Assembly: GCF_050496545.1 (NCBI RefSeq)
Contig: NZ_JBNVZV010000003.1
Span: 62,001 to 126,000 of the forward strand
Direction: 5' to 3'
Source: Phycicoccus avicenniae_A
GTDB lineage: Bacteria > Actinomycetota > Actinomycetes > Actinomycetales > Dermatophilaceae
Length of the DNA: 64,000 bases
The notes under the pieces were generated by a model. That model worked only from the letters and a program-made list of their open reading frames with translations. It was not told where the DNA came from and searched no databases. Made by a program: the position numbers and the translations under genes. Shown one piece after another: positions 48,505-57,235 of this stretch. Numbering within the stretch: the first letter of the stretch is position 1; the number at the start of each line of letters is the position of its first letter.

Positions 48505-49500
48505 TCACTCGGAGAGGACGAAGTTGTCGAGCTTGTCGACGTTGTCCTTGGTGATGAGCACGCAGTCGATGGCCTGCTTCTCCGTCGAGGCGCCGGTCTT
48601 GCCGCCCTTGAGGAAGGCGTCGGCCTGCTGCACGGCGAGGGTCGTGCCCTGGACGATGGGCTGCAGGACGGTCGCGACCATCTCGCCGGCCTTCACCGCG
48701 TCCGCGGCGTCCTGGTTGCCGTCGAAGCCGAGGACCTTGACCTTGTCGAGCTTGCCGGCGTCCTTGAGCGCCTGGATCGCACCGAGCGCCATCTCGTCGT
48801 TGCCGGAGACGACACCCACGATGTTCGGGTGCGCCCGGAGCATGATCTCCATCTTCGCCTTGCCCTCGGCGCGGTCCCAGTTCGCGGTCTCCTTCTGGAC
48901 CAGCTTGAGGTCGGGGTACTGCGAGATGACCTCGGTGTAGCCGTCCGAGCGGACCTGGGCGTTGTTGTCGGTCGGGTTGCCGAAGAGCTCGACGTACTCG
49001 CCCTTCTCACCGACCGACTCGACCCACGACTGCGCACCGAGCGTCGCGCCCTGCGCGTTGTTCGAGACGATCTGGCTCTTGGCGATGCCCTGGTCGGCGA
49101 TCTCGGCGTTGACGAGGAACACGGGGATGCCCGCGTCGGTCGCCTTCTTCACGGCACCGACCGACTCGTCGGCCCCGGCGGGGTCGAGGATGATCGCCTT
49201 GACCTTCTTGGAGATCGCGCCGTCGATGAACTGGTTCTGCTTGTCGGCGTCGTTGCCGTGGGCGTCGACCGTCGTCTGGTAGCCGAGCTTCTTCGCCTCG
49301 GCGACGGCGGTGTCGACCTCCGCCTTCCAGTACGGGTTCGACGGGTCGACCGTGATGACGGCGATCGTGCCGCCACCGCCGCCCGAGCCGCCCGCGGCGG
49401 CGGAACCGGAGGAGGACGAGCCGCTGTCGGACGAGCCGCACGCGGCGAGCCCGACCGTGACGACGAGCGCGGCTGCCGCCGTCGTGAGCTTGCGGAACAT
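48505..49500 (-). CDS. Ribose-type sugar-binding lipoprotein of the tetritol importer
   Basis: 331 residues with lipobox ending at Cys21 (VGLAAC), a serine/glycine linker, then a family 2 periplasmic binding fold: TIAVITVDPSNPYWKAEVDTAV, ILDPAGADESVGAV, SGNDEMALGAIQAL and LGFDGNQDAADAV. Homologous to ribose and erythritol (EryG/EriA-like) binders. ATG 49500 follows GAAAGGAATCCC. It is separated from the permease gene by a 16-bp hairpin. Confidence 0.9.
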   Translation of the reverse strand: MFRKLTTAAAALVVTVGLAACGSSDSGSSSSGSAAAGGSGGGGGTIAVITVDPSNPYWKAEVDTAVAEAKKLGYQTTVDAHGNDADKQNQFIDGAISKKVKAIILDPAGADESVGAVKKATDAGIPVFLVNAEIADQGIAKSQIVSNNAQGATLGAQSWVESVGEKGEYVELFGNPTDNNAQVRSDGYTEVISQYPDLKLVQKETANWDRAEGKAKMEIMLRAHPNIVGVVSGNDEMALGAIQALKDAGKLDKVKVLGFDGNQDAADAVKAGEMVATVLQPIVQGTTLAVQQADAFLKGGKTGASTEKQAIDCVLITKDNVDKLDNFVLSE

Positions 49501-49535
49501 GGGATTCCTTTCGGGGGGAGGGGTGGTGCGGGTCC

Positions 49536-49574
49536 CGGTGGGTGCCGCACCCCTCACTGGTGCGGCACCCACCG
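49536..49574 (-). terminator. 16-bp hairpin between permease and binding protein genes
   Basis: CGGTGGGTGCCGCACC (49536-49551) and its exact complement (49559-49574) with a seven-base loop; it begins 3 bases after the permease stop. It may protect upstream mRNA or reduce read-through; the binding protein gene has its own good ribosome site. Confidence 0.6.
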
Positions 49575-49577
49575 AGG

Positions 49578-50699
49578 TCAGGCAGGACGCGGCGCGCCCG
49601 GCCGGTTCGTGGCGGCGGCGACCTTGCGCAGGGCCCGCCGCTTCTGGAGCGACTGCTGCAGCTGGTCGACCGCGACGGCGAGGATGATCACCGCGCCCTT
49701 GATGACCTGCTGCCAGAAGACCGAGACCCCGACGAGCACGAGCCCGTCGACGAGGAAGCCGATGACGAAGGCGCCGATGAGCGTGCCGCGGATGGTGCCG
49801 CGCCCGCCGGAGAGGGCGGCGCCACCGATGACGACCGCGGCGATGGCGTTCAGCTCGTAGAACTCGCCGGCGCGCGGGGTGGCGGCGGGCAGGTCGGCCG
49901 TGAGCAGCAGGCCGACCGTCGCGGCGCACAGCCCGGAGAGCACGTAGACGACCGTCTGCACCCGCTTGACCGGGACGCCGGACAGCTCGGCAGCCCGCTC
50001 GTTGCCACCGGTGGCGTAGAGCCAGCGGCCGAACGCGGTCCGGTTGAGCAGCAACGAGAACACGACGGCGAAGACGACCATGAACCACACGGGCATCGGG
50101 ATGCCGAGGGGCGCGCTGGCCAGGAACGAGACGAACCCCGTGTTGCCGAGGCCCTCCTCGCCCTGGAGCTTGGTGAAGGTCTCGCCGTTCGTGATGAGCA
50201 GGGCGATGCCGCGGGCGACGTAGAGCATCCCGAGCGTCGCGATGAACGGTGCGACGTTCAGCTTCGAGACGAGGACGCCGTTGAGCCACCCCACGAAGGC
50301 GCCGATGAGGACCGCCGCCGCGATGACCACCCAGACCGGCGGGTAGGCGACGAGCTGGGTCAGCGGCATGTCCCAGCCCTGGAGGAGGTAGCCGGCGACG
50401 ACGCCGGTGACCCCCACGGTCGAGCCGACCGACAGGTCGATGCCGCCGTTGAGGATCACCATGAGCATCCCGATGGCGAGGATCGCGTTCATCGCGACGT
50501 GCCGCGTCATCAGGATGAGGTTCGAGGGATCGAGGAAGTTCGGGGACAGCGACGCGAAGATCACGACGATGATCGCGAGCGCGATGAGCGCCCGGCCCTC
50601 CACGAGCAGGGCGTTCCAGTTGACCTTGCGGAACCGGCCGGCGGGCGGCGGTGTCGCGGCCGGGCGGGTCTCGCGCGGCGGGGCGAGGGTGTCACTCAC
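49578..50699 (-). CDS. Ribose-type ABC transporter permease
   Basis: 373 residues, basic N-terminal tail and 8-10 membrane helices. MLMVILNGGIDLSVGSTVGVTGVVAGYL (in pieces) is the RbsC-family signature, and NGVLVSKLNVAPFIATLGMLYVARGIALLITNG the conserved central region. Forms a homodimer with the ATPase below. GTG 50699 overlaps the ATPase end by eight bases. Confidence 0.92.
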   Translation of the reverse strand: MSDTLAPPRETRPAATPPPAGRFRKVNWNALLVEGRALIALAIIVVIFASLSPNFLDPSNLILMTRHVAMNAILAIGMLMVILNGGIDLSVGSTVGVTGVVAGYLLQGWDMPLTQLVAYPPVWVVIAAAVLIGAFVGWLNGVLVSKLNVAPFIATLGMLYVARGIALLITNGETFTKLQGEEGLGNTGFVSFLASAPLGIPMPVWFMVVFAVVFSLLLNRTAFGRWLYATGGNERAAELSGVPVKRVQTVVYVLSGLCAATVGLLLTADLPAATPRAGEFYELNAIAAVVIGGAALSGGRGTIRGTLIGAFVIGFLVDGLVLVGVSVFWQQVIKGAVIILAVAVDQLQQSLQKRRALRKVAAATNRPGAPRPA

Positions 50700-52278
50700 T
50701 GTCGGGCTCCTTCGGGTGGACGTCGCCGCCGGCCTCGCCGGCAGCGGCCATGACTTCTTCGCGGGTGCAGGTGCGGGGGTCGAACTCGCGCACGACCCGG
50801 CCCTTGGACATGACGACGACCCGGTGCGACGCGGTCAGCGCCTCACCGATCTCGGAGGTGACGTAGAGGACGGCCAGGCCGCGCTCGGCCTCGCGGAAGA
50901 GGAGGCTGAAGATCTCGCCCTTGGCGCCGACGTCGATGCCGCGGGTGGGCTCGTCGAGGAGCAGCACCTTGGGGCGGGTCAGCAGCATCTTCCCGATGAC
51001 GACCTTCTGCTGGTTGCCGCCGGAGAGCGAGGTGATGAGCGCCTCGGGGCCGGCCGTCTTGACCCGCACGTCGCGGATCTGGTCGTCGATGCCGCCGCGT
51101 TCGTGCTTGCGCGAGACGAACCCGCGGCGTACCGCGCCGAGCAGGCTGGCCAGGGACAGGTTCTGCCCCACCGTCATCAGCTGCACGAGGCCGTCGCGCT
51201 GGCGGTCCTCGGGGACCAGCCCGATCCCGAGGGCGATCCGCTCCTGGATCGAGTGGCCGGCCAGGTCGGTGCCGCCGAGGACGGCGCGTCCGGACGCGAT
51301 CGGCTCCCGGCCGGAGAGGGCCTCCATCAGCTCGGTGCGCCCGGCGCCCATCAGCCCGTACACGGCGACGATCTCGCCGGCGCGCACGTCGATGTTCACC
51401 CCGTCGACGGCCAGCCGGCCGCCGGCGTCGGGGTCGACGACCCGCACGTCCTCGACGCTGAGGGCGACCTCGCCGAAGTCGCGCGGGGTGTCGGTGAAGT
51501 CGTACTCGGCCTCACGCCCGACCATCGCCCCGACGACCCACGGGAGGGTCAGCCCCTCGGCGTCGCGGTCGGCCACGAGCTCGCCGTCGCGGAAGACGAC
51601 CGCGTGGTCGGCGACCTCGATGGCCTCCTCGAGGTGGTGGCTGATGTAGACGATCGCGACGCCGTCGGCGGTCAGGTCGTGGATGACCTTGAAGAGCACC
51701 TCGACCTCGGCCGCGGACAGCGCCGAGGTCGGCTCGTCCATGATGAGGATGCGAGCGTCGGCCGCCAGCGCCCGGGCGATCTCGACGATCTGCTGCTGGC
51801 CCAGGCGCAGGTCCGCGACGAGGGTCGAGGGGTGGATCGGCTCCTCGAGTCGCTCCATCAGCTCGCGCGTGATCCGGGCCTCGCGCCCGTAGTCGACGTC
51901 ACCGCGACGGGTCCGCAGCTCGCGGCCGATGAAGATGTTGTCGCGCACCGACAGGTTCGGGCAGAGGTTGAGCTCCTGGTGGATGATCGCGATGCCGCGG
52001 GCCACCGCGTCGGTCGTCGACGCCAGCTCGACCGGCTCGCCGTCGAGCTCGAGCACGCCACCGGTGGGCTGCTCCACGCCGGACATGATCTTCATGAGCG
52101 TGGACTTGCCGGCACCGTTCTCGCCGAACAGGACCGTCACCTTGCCGCGGCGCACCTGGAAGTTGACGCCCTTGAGGGCGCGCGTCACGCCGTACGTCTT
52201 CGTGATGTCGACCGCGCGAAGGACCACCTCGCCGTCGGGCTCGTCGGTCGCGGGGGCGGCCTCGGCGACCTGGGTCAC
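50692..52278 (-). CDS. Ribose-type ABC transporter ATPase (two domains)
   Basis: 528 residues, tandem ATPase domains. The first has FGENGAGKSTLMKI, LRLGQQQIVEIARAL and LIMDEPTSALS; the second has the reduced Walker A YGLMGAGRTELMEA usual for RbsA/MglA, LSGGNQQKVVIGKML and LLLDEPTRGIDVG. GTG 52278 overlaps the DUF2291 stop. Energises tetritol or pentose uptake. Confidence 0.93.
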   Translation of the reverse strand: MTQVAEAAPATDEPDGEVVLRAVDITKTYGVTRALKGVNFQVRRGKVTVLFGENGAGKSTLMKIMSGVEQPTGGVLELDGEPVELASTTDAVARGIAIIHQELNLCPNLSVRDNIFIGRELRTRRGDVDYGREARITRELMERLEEPIHPSTLVADLRLGQQQIVEIARALAADARILIMDEPTSALSAAEVEVLFKVIHDLTADGVAIVYISHHLEEAIEVADHAVVFRDGELVADRDAEGLTLPWVVGAMVGREAEYDFTDTPRDFGEVALSVEDVRVVDPDAGGRLAVDGVNIDVRAGEIVAVYGLMGAGRTELMEALSGREPIASGRAVLGGTDLAGHSIQERIALGIGLVPEDRQRDGLVQLMTVGQNLSLASLLGAVRRGFVSRKHERGGIDDQIRDVRVKTAGPEALITSLSGGNQQKVVIGKMLLTRPKVLLLDEPTRGIDVGAKGEIFSLLFREAERGLAVLYVTSEIGEALTASHRVVVMSKGRVVREFDPRTCTREEVMAAAGEAGGDVHPKEPDSE

Positions 52279-52916
52279 GACGCCACCTGCACGGACACGG
52301 GCTGGACGAGGAAGGAGTTCTTCGGGCCACCGGTGCTGTAGGCGCCGACCACGGTCACCTGCTTGCCCTGCAGCGACGCCGGCTCCAGCTTCCCGACGAC
52401 GTCGGCGAGCACCTTGATCTTCAGCTCGTTGGCGACGTTCTGGAAGTCGGTCTGACCGGGGAAGTCGCTGAAGGTCATGAACCCGGAGGCGTCACGGATC
52501 GGCGTGCCGCTCACGGCGTTCGCGACGGGGATACGCACCGTGTCGTCGGCGGGGACGCCGGGGACGGTCAGCTCGAGGAAGCCGTTGTCGACCGAGGCGA
52601 CGGTACCGGTGACGGTGACCGGGAAGGCGAACTTGCCGCTGCCGACGTCGATGCCGTACTCCTTGCCGGCCGCTGCGGCATCCGCGTCGACGGCCGGCGC
52701 GAGGGTGCCGAGGTCGGTCCCCTTCTCCTGCAACGTCTGCACGACCTTCGGGAAGTTCTCGGCGACGTAGCCCTTGGCCTCGAAGACCTGCGGGCGCAGC
52801 GCCTGGGCCTCCTCCGGCGTGACGAAGCGGGTCGAGACGACCATCGCGACGAGGAGGACCACGAGCGCGGTGGTGAGGACGAGGGAGCGGCGCTTCACGC
52901 GCGTCAGGACGTTCAT
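52275..52916 (-). CDS. DUF2291 family protein
   Basis: 213 residues: N-terminal membrane anchor (about 9-30), then an extracytoplasmic domain with RFVTPEEAQALRPQVFEA, VTVTGTVASVDNGFLELTVPG and GKQVTVVGAYSTGG. DUF2291 proteins are found beside ribose-type sugar ABC operons; the OB-like strands suggest a periplasmic accessory role, not established. ATG 52916 overlaps the dehydrogenase stop (ATGA). Confidence 0.8.
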   Translation of the reverse strand: MNVLTRVKRRSLVLTTALVVLLVAMVVSTRFVTPEEAQALRPQVFEAKGYVAENFPKVVQTLQEKGTDLGTLAPAVDADAAAAGKEYGIDVGSGKFAFPVTVTGTVASVDNGFLELTVPGVPADDTVRIPVANAVSGTPIRDASGFMTFSDFPGQTDFQNVANELKIKVLADVVGKLEPASLQGKQVTVVGAYSTGGPKNSFLVQPVSVQVAS

Positions 52917-54031
52917 GACGGGATGAGCGAGACCTTGATCGACTCCTGGCCGGAGGCGACGAGGTCGAGCCCGTGCTGGAACTCGGACAGGGGCAGCTGG
53001 TGCGTGCAGATGTCGTCCATCGGCAGGCGCCCGGACTCGATGAGCCGGATGGCCGCCGGCCAGCAGCCGGGGCCGAGGTGGGCGCCGAGGACGTCGAGCT
53101 CCTTGTCGTCGCTGATGATCGACCAGTCGACGGAGACGTCGTCCTTGAAGACCGAGTACTCGACGAACCGGCCGAGCTTGCGCAGCAGGTTGAGCCCCTG
53201 GAGCACCGCGGACGGGTGCCCGGTGCCCTCGAGGTAGACGTCGGCGCCGTAGCCGCCGGTCATCTCCTTGACGACCGCGACCGCGTCCTCCTCGCCGATG
53301 TTGATGGCCCGCGTGGCCCCGGTGCGCAGCGCGAGGTCGAGCTTGCGCCGGTCCATGTCGAGGGCGACGATCTCGGCCGGGAACTTCGCGGCGGCGCCGG
53401 CGATCATCCCCAAGCCGATCGGCCCGCAGCCGGCGACGACGACGACGTCGTCGAAGCGGATGTTCGCCCGCTCGACGGCGTGCAGCGCGCAGGACAGCGG
53501 CTCGGCGAACGCGGCGTGGGCCGGCGGCAGGTCCTTGCTGATCCGGTGCACGAGGGCCTGGGTCGGGAAGACCATGTAGCTCGCCATGCCGCCGGGGTTG
53601 CGGCGCTTGAAGCCGAACATGTCGTGCGGCGCGCACATGTGGTAGTTCCCGGTGTCGCAGTAACGGCAGTCCCAGCAGGGCACGATCTGCTCGGCGACGA
53701 CGCGGTCGCCGACCTCGACGCCCCAGTGGGCCCGCGCCTCGTCGTCGGCGCGCACGACCGTGCCCGTGAACTCGTGGCCGGGGACGACCTCGGTCTCGGC
53801 CCACGCGGGGCGGTTGGCGTCGCCCCAGAACTTCGCGGCGCCGTGGTACGCCTTCAGGTCGCTCGCGCAGATGCCCACCGCCTCGACCCGCACGAGCAGC
53901 TCGCCCGGACCCGGGGTCGGCACCGGGATCTCCTCGAGGCGGTAGTCGCGCGGCCCGTGGCAGATGACCGCCTGCATCGTCGTCGGCAGCTCATGGGTCG
54001 CTGGTCCCTGGCTGGTGGCCGTGTCCGTCAC
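52913..54031 (-). CDS. Zinc alcohol dehydrogenase, probable erythritol/L-threitol dehydrogenase
   Basis: 372-residue medium-chain dehydrogenase. Catalytic zinc ligands GICASDL (Cys) and PGHEF (His-Glu), the structural zinc cluster with four Cys in PCWDCRYCDTGNYHMC, and cofactor loop VVAGCGPIGLGMIAG followed by ALDMDRRKLDLAL; the Asp after the second strand favours NAD. In Mycobacterium smegmatis an enzyme of this type (EltD) makes L-erythrulose from erythritol. It could also oxidise other polyols. GTG 54031 follows CGGAGGTCTCCCC. First gene of the operon behind a sigma-A type promoter. Confidence 0.85.
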   Translation of the reverse strand: MTDTATSQGPATHELPTTMQAVICHGPRDYRLEEIPVPTPGPGELLVRVEAVGICASDLKAYHGAAKFWGDANRPAWAETEVVPGHEFTGTVVRADDEARAHWGVEVGDRVVAEQIVPCWDCRYCDTGNYHMCAPHDMFGFKRRNPGGMASYMVFPTQALVHRISKDLPPAHAAFAEPLSCALHAVERANIRFDDVVVVAGCGPIGLGMIAGAAAKFPAEIVALDMDRRKLDLALRTGATRAINIGEEDAVAVVKEMTGGYGADVYLEGTGHPSAVLQGLNLLRKLGRFVEYSVFKDDVSVDWSIISDDKELDVLGAHLGPGCWPAAIRLIESGRLPMDDICTHQLPLSEFQHGLDLVASGQESIKVSLIPS

Positions 54032-54087
54032 GGGGAGACCTCCGGTGGTCCGGCGCGTCGTCGCGCCTGTCGTGGGTGGTGGCGCCC

Positions 54088-54116
54088 ACCGTAGGACGGG
54101 TGCGCACGTTTGTCCA
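54088..54116 (-). promoter_or_regulatory. Promoter of the tetritol operon
   Basis: Minus strand: TGGACA (54116-54111), 17 bases, TACGGT (54093-54088). Five of six -35 and the TANNNT pattern at -10 give a strong vegetative promoter; the start site would be near 54081, about 50 bases before the dehydrogenase gene. The divergent regulator begins 68 bases beyond the -35, where an A/T-rich patch (54117-54128) could hold its operator; CATACT at 54143-54148 is a possible -10 for the regulator. Confidence 0.65.
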
Positions 54117-54183
54117 GAACTAATTTTCAGAGCGGACGTCGGGCATACTGCCTGCGACCGCACGAGGTGGGAGGAGGGCGCCG

Positions 54184-55167
54184 ATGAGTCCCGCGCGCCG
54201 TGCTGCCGACGTCGAGCGCGTCGTGGGCGGCCGCTTCCCCCCGGACCTGCTCTACCGGGCGGCCCGGATGTACTACCTCGAGGACGCCAACCAGGCCGAG
54301 GTGGCCGCGGCGCTCGGCACCAGCCGCCCCACCGTCAGCCGGCTCCTGGCCGAGGCGCGGGCGCAGGGCATCGTGCACATCGAGGTGCGTGAGCCGCGCC
54401 CCGACCGCACCGCCGAGCTGGGCGCGCGGGTGGCCGAGCAGCTCGGGCTGACGCGGTGCTGGGTCACCCCCGCCGTCGGCGGCAACCGACCCGGCTCGGT
54501 GCTCGCACCCGCTGTGGGAGAAGCGCTCTCGGCCGCGGGGCTCGCGTCCGGCGATGCCCTGCTCGTCTCCTCGGGCGCCACCGTCCACGGCATCGCGCAG
54601 CACGAGCTCACCGCGCTCCCCGGGGTGCTCGTGGCCCCGGTCGTCGGCGGCACCGACGAGCCCGAGGAGTACTACCAGACCAACGAGATCACCCGGCAGG
54701 TCGCGGCCCGGGTCGGCGGGGTGCCCCAGTTCCTCTACGCCCCCGCGATGCCGGGCCCGGACCTGCACGCGATCCTCACGAACGACCCGACGACGCGCCG
54801 CGTCACCGACCTCTGGCAGCGGGCCCGGGCCGCGGTGCTCGGCATCGGTGCGCCCCCGAGCACCCGCACCTCGCTCCCGAGCGTCCTGCCGGGGGGCAAC
54901 TCGCGCCTCACGACGGCCGTCGGCGACATCTGTTCACGGCCCTTCGACGCGTCCGGCCGGCCGCTGGAGTTCCCCGGCAGCGAGCGCCTGGTCGCGATGC
55001 GGCTCGAGGACCTGCGGCGCATCCCCGCGGCCATCGGGGTGGCCGTGGGGACGGTCAAGGTGGCCGGCATCCTCGCTGCCGTCCGCGCCGGGTACGTGAC
55101 CCAGCTGGTCACCGACGAGCCGACCGCCGCGGCGCTGCTCGAGCACCCGGCGGCTCAGCGCGCCTGA
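54184..55167 (+). CDS. SorC-family sugar-binding regulator (EryD-like)
   Basis: 327 residues. N-terminal helix-turn-helix NQAEVAAALGTSRPTVSRLLAEARAQGIV, then a large sugar-phosphate isomerase-like ligand domain (LVSSGATVHGIAQHEL, VGGTDEPEEYYQ, GIGAPPSTRTSLPSV, GDICSRPFDASG). SorC-family proteins bind phosphorylated sugars; EryD of Brucella, the erythritol regulator, belongs here. Its ligand is likely an erythrulose phosphate. ATG 54184 follows GGAGGAGGG. Divergent from the operon, and its 3' end overlaps the FGGY kinase end by 13 bases. Confidence 0.88.
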   Translation: MSPARRAADVERVVGGRFPPDLLYRAARMYYLEDANQAEVAAALGTSRPTVSRLLAEARAQGIVHIEVREPRPDRTAELGARVAEQLGLTRCWVTPAVGGNRPGSVLAPAVGEALSAAGLASGDALLVSSGATVHGIAQHELTALPGVLVAPVVGGTDEPEEYYQTNEITRQVAARVGGVPQFLYAPAMPGPDLHAILTNDPTTRRVTDLWQRARAAVLGIGAPPSTRTSLPSVLPGGNSRLTTAVGDICSRPFDASGRPLEFPGSERLVAMRLEDLRRIPAAIGVAVGTVKVAGILAAVRAGYVTQLVTDEPTAAALLEHPAAQRA

Positions 55168-56675
55168 GCCTCCCGGTCGGCGACGTCCGCGAGGTCGGCC
55201 AGCCGGTGCGCGTGCCGCACCGTGTCGGCGTACAGCTCCGTGAAGACGGGGTACAGCCGGTCGTAGTGGTCGCGGGCGCGGGCGTCGGGCTCGACCACCC
55301 GCCCGACCCGCGCCCAGTCGGTCTCCGGCGCGACGTGCCCGGTGCCGATGGCCGCGAGCAGCGCACTGCCGTAGCTGGCCCCGACCGTCTCCTCCGGGAC
55401 CACCTGGGCGCGTCCGCAGACGTCGCTGACGACCTGGGTGAGGAGGGCGGACCGGGTGCCGCCGCCGACCGCCACGAGCCGGGGCACGGCGTCCGGGTGC
55501 GACAGGGGGACGGCGTCGAAGAGCTCGAGGATCTGGCGCACCCCGAAGGCGATGCCCTCGTAGGCGGCGCGCAGGACGTGGCCGCGGGTGTGCCGGAGCG
55601 TGAGCCCGACGGCGACGCCGCTGGCACGCGGGTCCTGGACGGGCGTCCGCTCGCCGGCGAAGTAGGGCAGGAGCAGCAGCCCCTCGGCCCCGGCGGGCAC
55701 CTCGGCCGCCTCGGCCTCGAGGCTGCCGACCGGAGCGCCTCCCGTGAGGTCGTGGACCCAGCGGACCAGTGACCCGCTGGTCGCCGTCCCGGCCGCGAGG
55801 GTCAGGCTGTCGGGGCGCACGCCGACCGTCGTCCACAGCCCCGGCCGGACCGCGAACCGGTCGAGCGGGCGGACGAGGAACATCGTCGACCCGTACATGA
55901 GCATCACGTCGTCGGTGTCGCGCACCCCGACCGAGAACGCCTCCGCCCACGCGTCCACCGTGCCGGCGGAGACCGGGGTGCCCTCCGGGATCCCGGTCTC
56001 CCGCGAGGCCGCGGCGCCGACGACGCCGACCACCTCGTGCGGCCAGACGAGGCGCGGCATGTCGAGGTGCCCCGCGACCTCGGGCACCCAGTCCTGCGCC
56101 CAGCCGGTCGCCGAGACGTCGTAGAGCGGGTCGCACTGACTGGCCGACTGGTGGTCCAGGACGTACTCACCGGTGAGCCGGCCGACGACCCACGAGCTCA
56201 GGCCCCACCAGCGCCGCGCCCGCGCGAAGTGCTCGGGCTCCTCCTCCCGCACCCACAGGAGCTTCGGACCGACGGCCTGCGTGGTGAGGTCCTTGCCGCA
56301 GCGGGCGCGGACGGCCTCGGCACCGAGCCGTCCGGTGAGCGCGGCGATCTGCCGCGTGGCCCGGCCGTCGATGCCGTAGAGCACCGCGGGGCGCACCGGC
56401 GTGCCGTCGGCGTCGGTGAGGACGAGGCACGGACCCATCCCGCTCACGCAGAGCCCGGCGACGGACTCGGCCCCGACGGCGGCGACCAGCTCGCGCGACA
56501 CGGCGGCGACGTCCGGCCACCACGTCCGCTCGGGGTCCATCTCGGCCCACCCGGGGCGCGGCAGGCTCACCCGGTGCGGGCGCGTGGCGCTGGCGAGCAC
56601 GGTGCCGTCGGCGGTGACCGCCACGCCCTTGGTGCTCCCGGTGCCGACGTCGAGACCCACGAACACGTGCGGCAC
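55155..56675 (-). CDS. FGGY-family carbohydrate kinase
   Basis: 506 residues. N-lobe FVGLDVGTGSTKGVAV (ATP loop), WAEMDPERTWWPDV, GTVDAWAEAF (catalytic Asp), and C-lobe AVGGGTRSALLTQVVSDV. It resembles xylulokinase-like members and erythritol kinase (EryA). With EltD-LerK-LerI-DerI already explaining erythritol use, its substrate is uncertain: another tetritol, xylulose or erythritol itself. GTG 56675 follows CGGAGGTGCC. Its stop overlaps the regulator's stop on the other strand by 13 bases, and it is transcribed separately; GGCAC-CATC-GTGCC (56708-56721) is a possible operator. Confidence 0.87.
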   Translation of the reverse strand: MPHVFVGLDVGTGSTKGVAVTADGTVLASATRPHRVSLPRPGWAEMDPERTWWPDVAAVSRELVAAVGAESVAGLCVSGMGPCLVLTDADGTPVRPAVLYGIDGRATRQIAALTGRLGAEAVRARCGKDLTTQAVGPKLLWVREEEPEHFARARRWWGLSSWVVGRLTGEYVLDHQSASQCDPLYDVSATGWAQDWVPEVAGHLDMPRLVWPHEVVGVVGAAASRETGIPEGTPVSAGTVDAWAEAFSVGVRDTDDVMLMYGSTMFLVRPLDRFAVRPGLWTTVGVRPDSLTLAAGTATSGSLVRWVHDLTGGAPVGSLEAEAAEVPAGAEGLLLLPYFAGERTPVQDPRASGVAVGLTLRHTRGHVLRAAYEGIAFGVRQILELFDAVPLSHPDAVPRLVAVGGGTRSALLTQVVSDVCGRAQVVPEETVGASYGSALLAAIGTGHVAPETDWARVGRVVEPDARARDHYDRLYPVFTELYADTVRHAHRLADLADVADREAQAR

Positions 56676-56707
56676 GGCACCTCCGGGTCGTTCGCGGGAG
56701 CGCGGGA

Positions 56708-56721
56708 GGCACCATCGTGCC
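56708..56721. promoter_or_regulatory. Small palindrome upstream of the FGGY kinase gene
   Basis: GGCAC-CATC-GTGCC lies 33 bases before the kinase start. Position and symmetry suit an operator, but the site is short. Confidence 0.3.
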
Positions 56722-56762
56722 AGAGCCTTGCCCGGGCCCGGGCGCGCCGCCGGTCGGGTGGG

Positions 56763-57221
56763 TCAGCGGTGGTGGGTGGGGCGCCAGACGACGAGGGCCT
56801 GGCTGCGGGTGCTGCGCGGCCGCTCGCCGAGGCGGGCCGCGTAGACGTCGCCGGCGGGGCTGACCGAGAAGACCCGGGTGGTGCGGCCGCTGCCGGCCTC
56901 GAGCGCGTCGACCTCGGCGGCCAGCTCGGCGACCCGCGCCCGCAGGGCATCGACCTGGTTCTCGAGCTCGAGGATGCGCGCGATGCCGGCGAGCGAGACC
57001 CCCTCCTCCTGGGAGAGGCGCTGCACCTCGCGCAGCAGGCCGACGTCGCGCCGGCTGTACCGGCGCCCGCCGCCCTTGGTGCGCGACGGCGTGACGAGCC
57101 CCAGCCGGTCGTACTGGCGCAGCGTCTGGGCGTGCATCCCGGCGAGCTCGGCCGCGACCGAGATGACGAAGACGGGGGTGTCGTCGTCGGGGCTGAACGC
57201 GGAGGCGTCGAGAGTGGCCAT
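56763..57221 (-). CDS. hspR: Heat-shock repressor HspR
   Basis: 152 residues of the MerR superfamily. The HTH VFVISVAAELAGMHAQTLRQYDRLGLV and RRYSRRDVGLLREVQRL are diagnostic of HspR, which represses dnaK and clpB with DnaK as co-repressor. A coiled coil (about 85-110) follows. The tail is longer than usual and rich in basic residues. ATG 57221. Fourth gene of the dnaK operon. Confidence 0.93.
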   Translation of the reverse strand: MATLDASAFSPDDDTPVFVISVAAELAGMHAQTLRQYDRLGLVTPSRTKGGGRRYSRRDVGLLREVQRLSQEEGVSLAGIARILELENQVDALRARVAELAAEVDALEAGSGRTTRVFSVSPAGDVYAARLGERPRSTRSQALVVWRPTHHR

Positions 57222-57235
57222 CGATGCTCCCGTCG

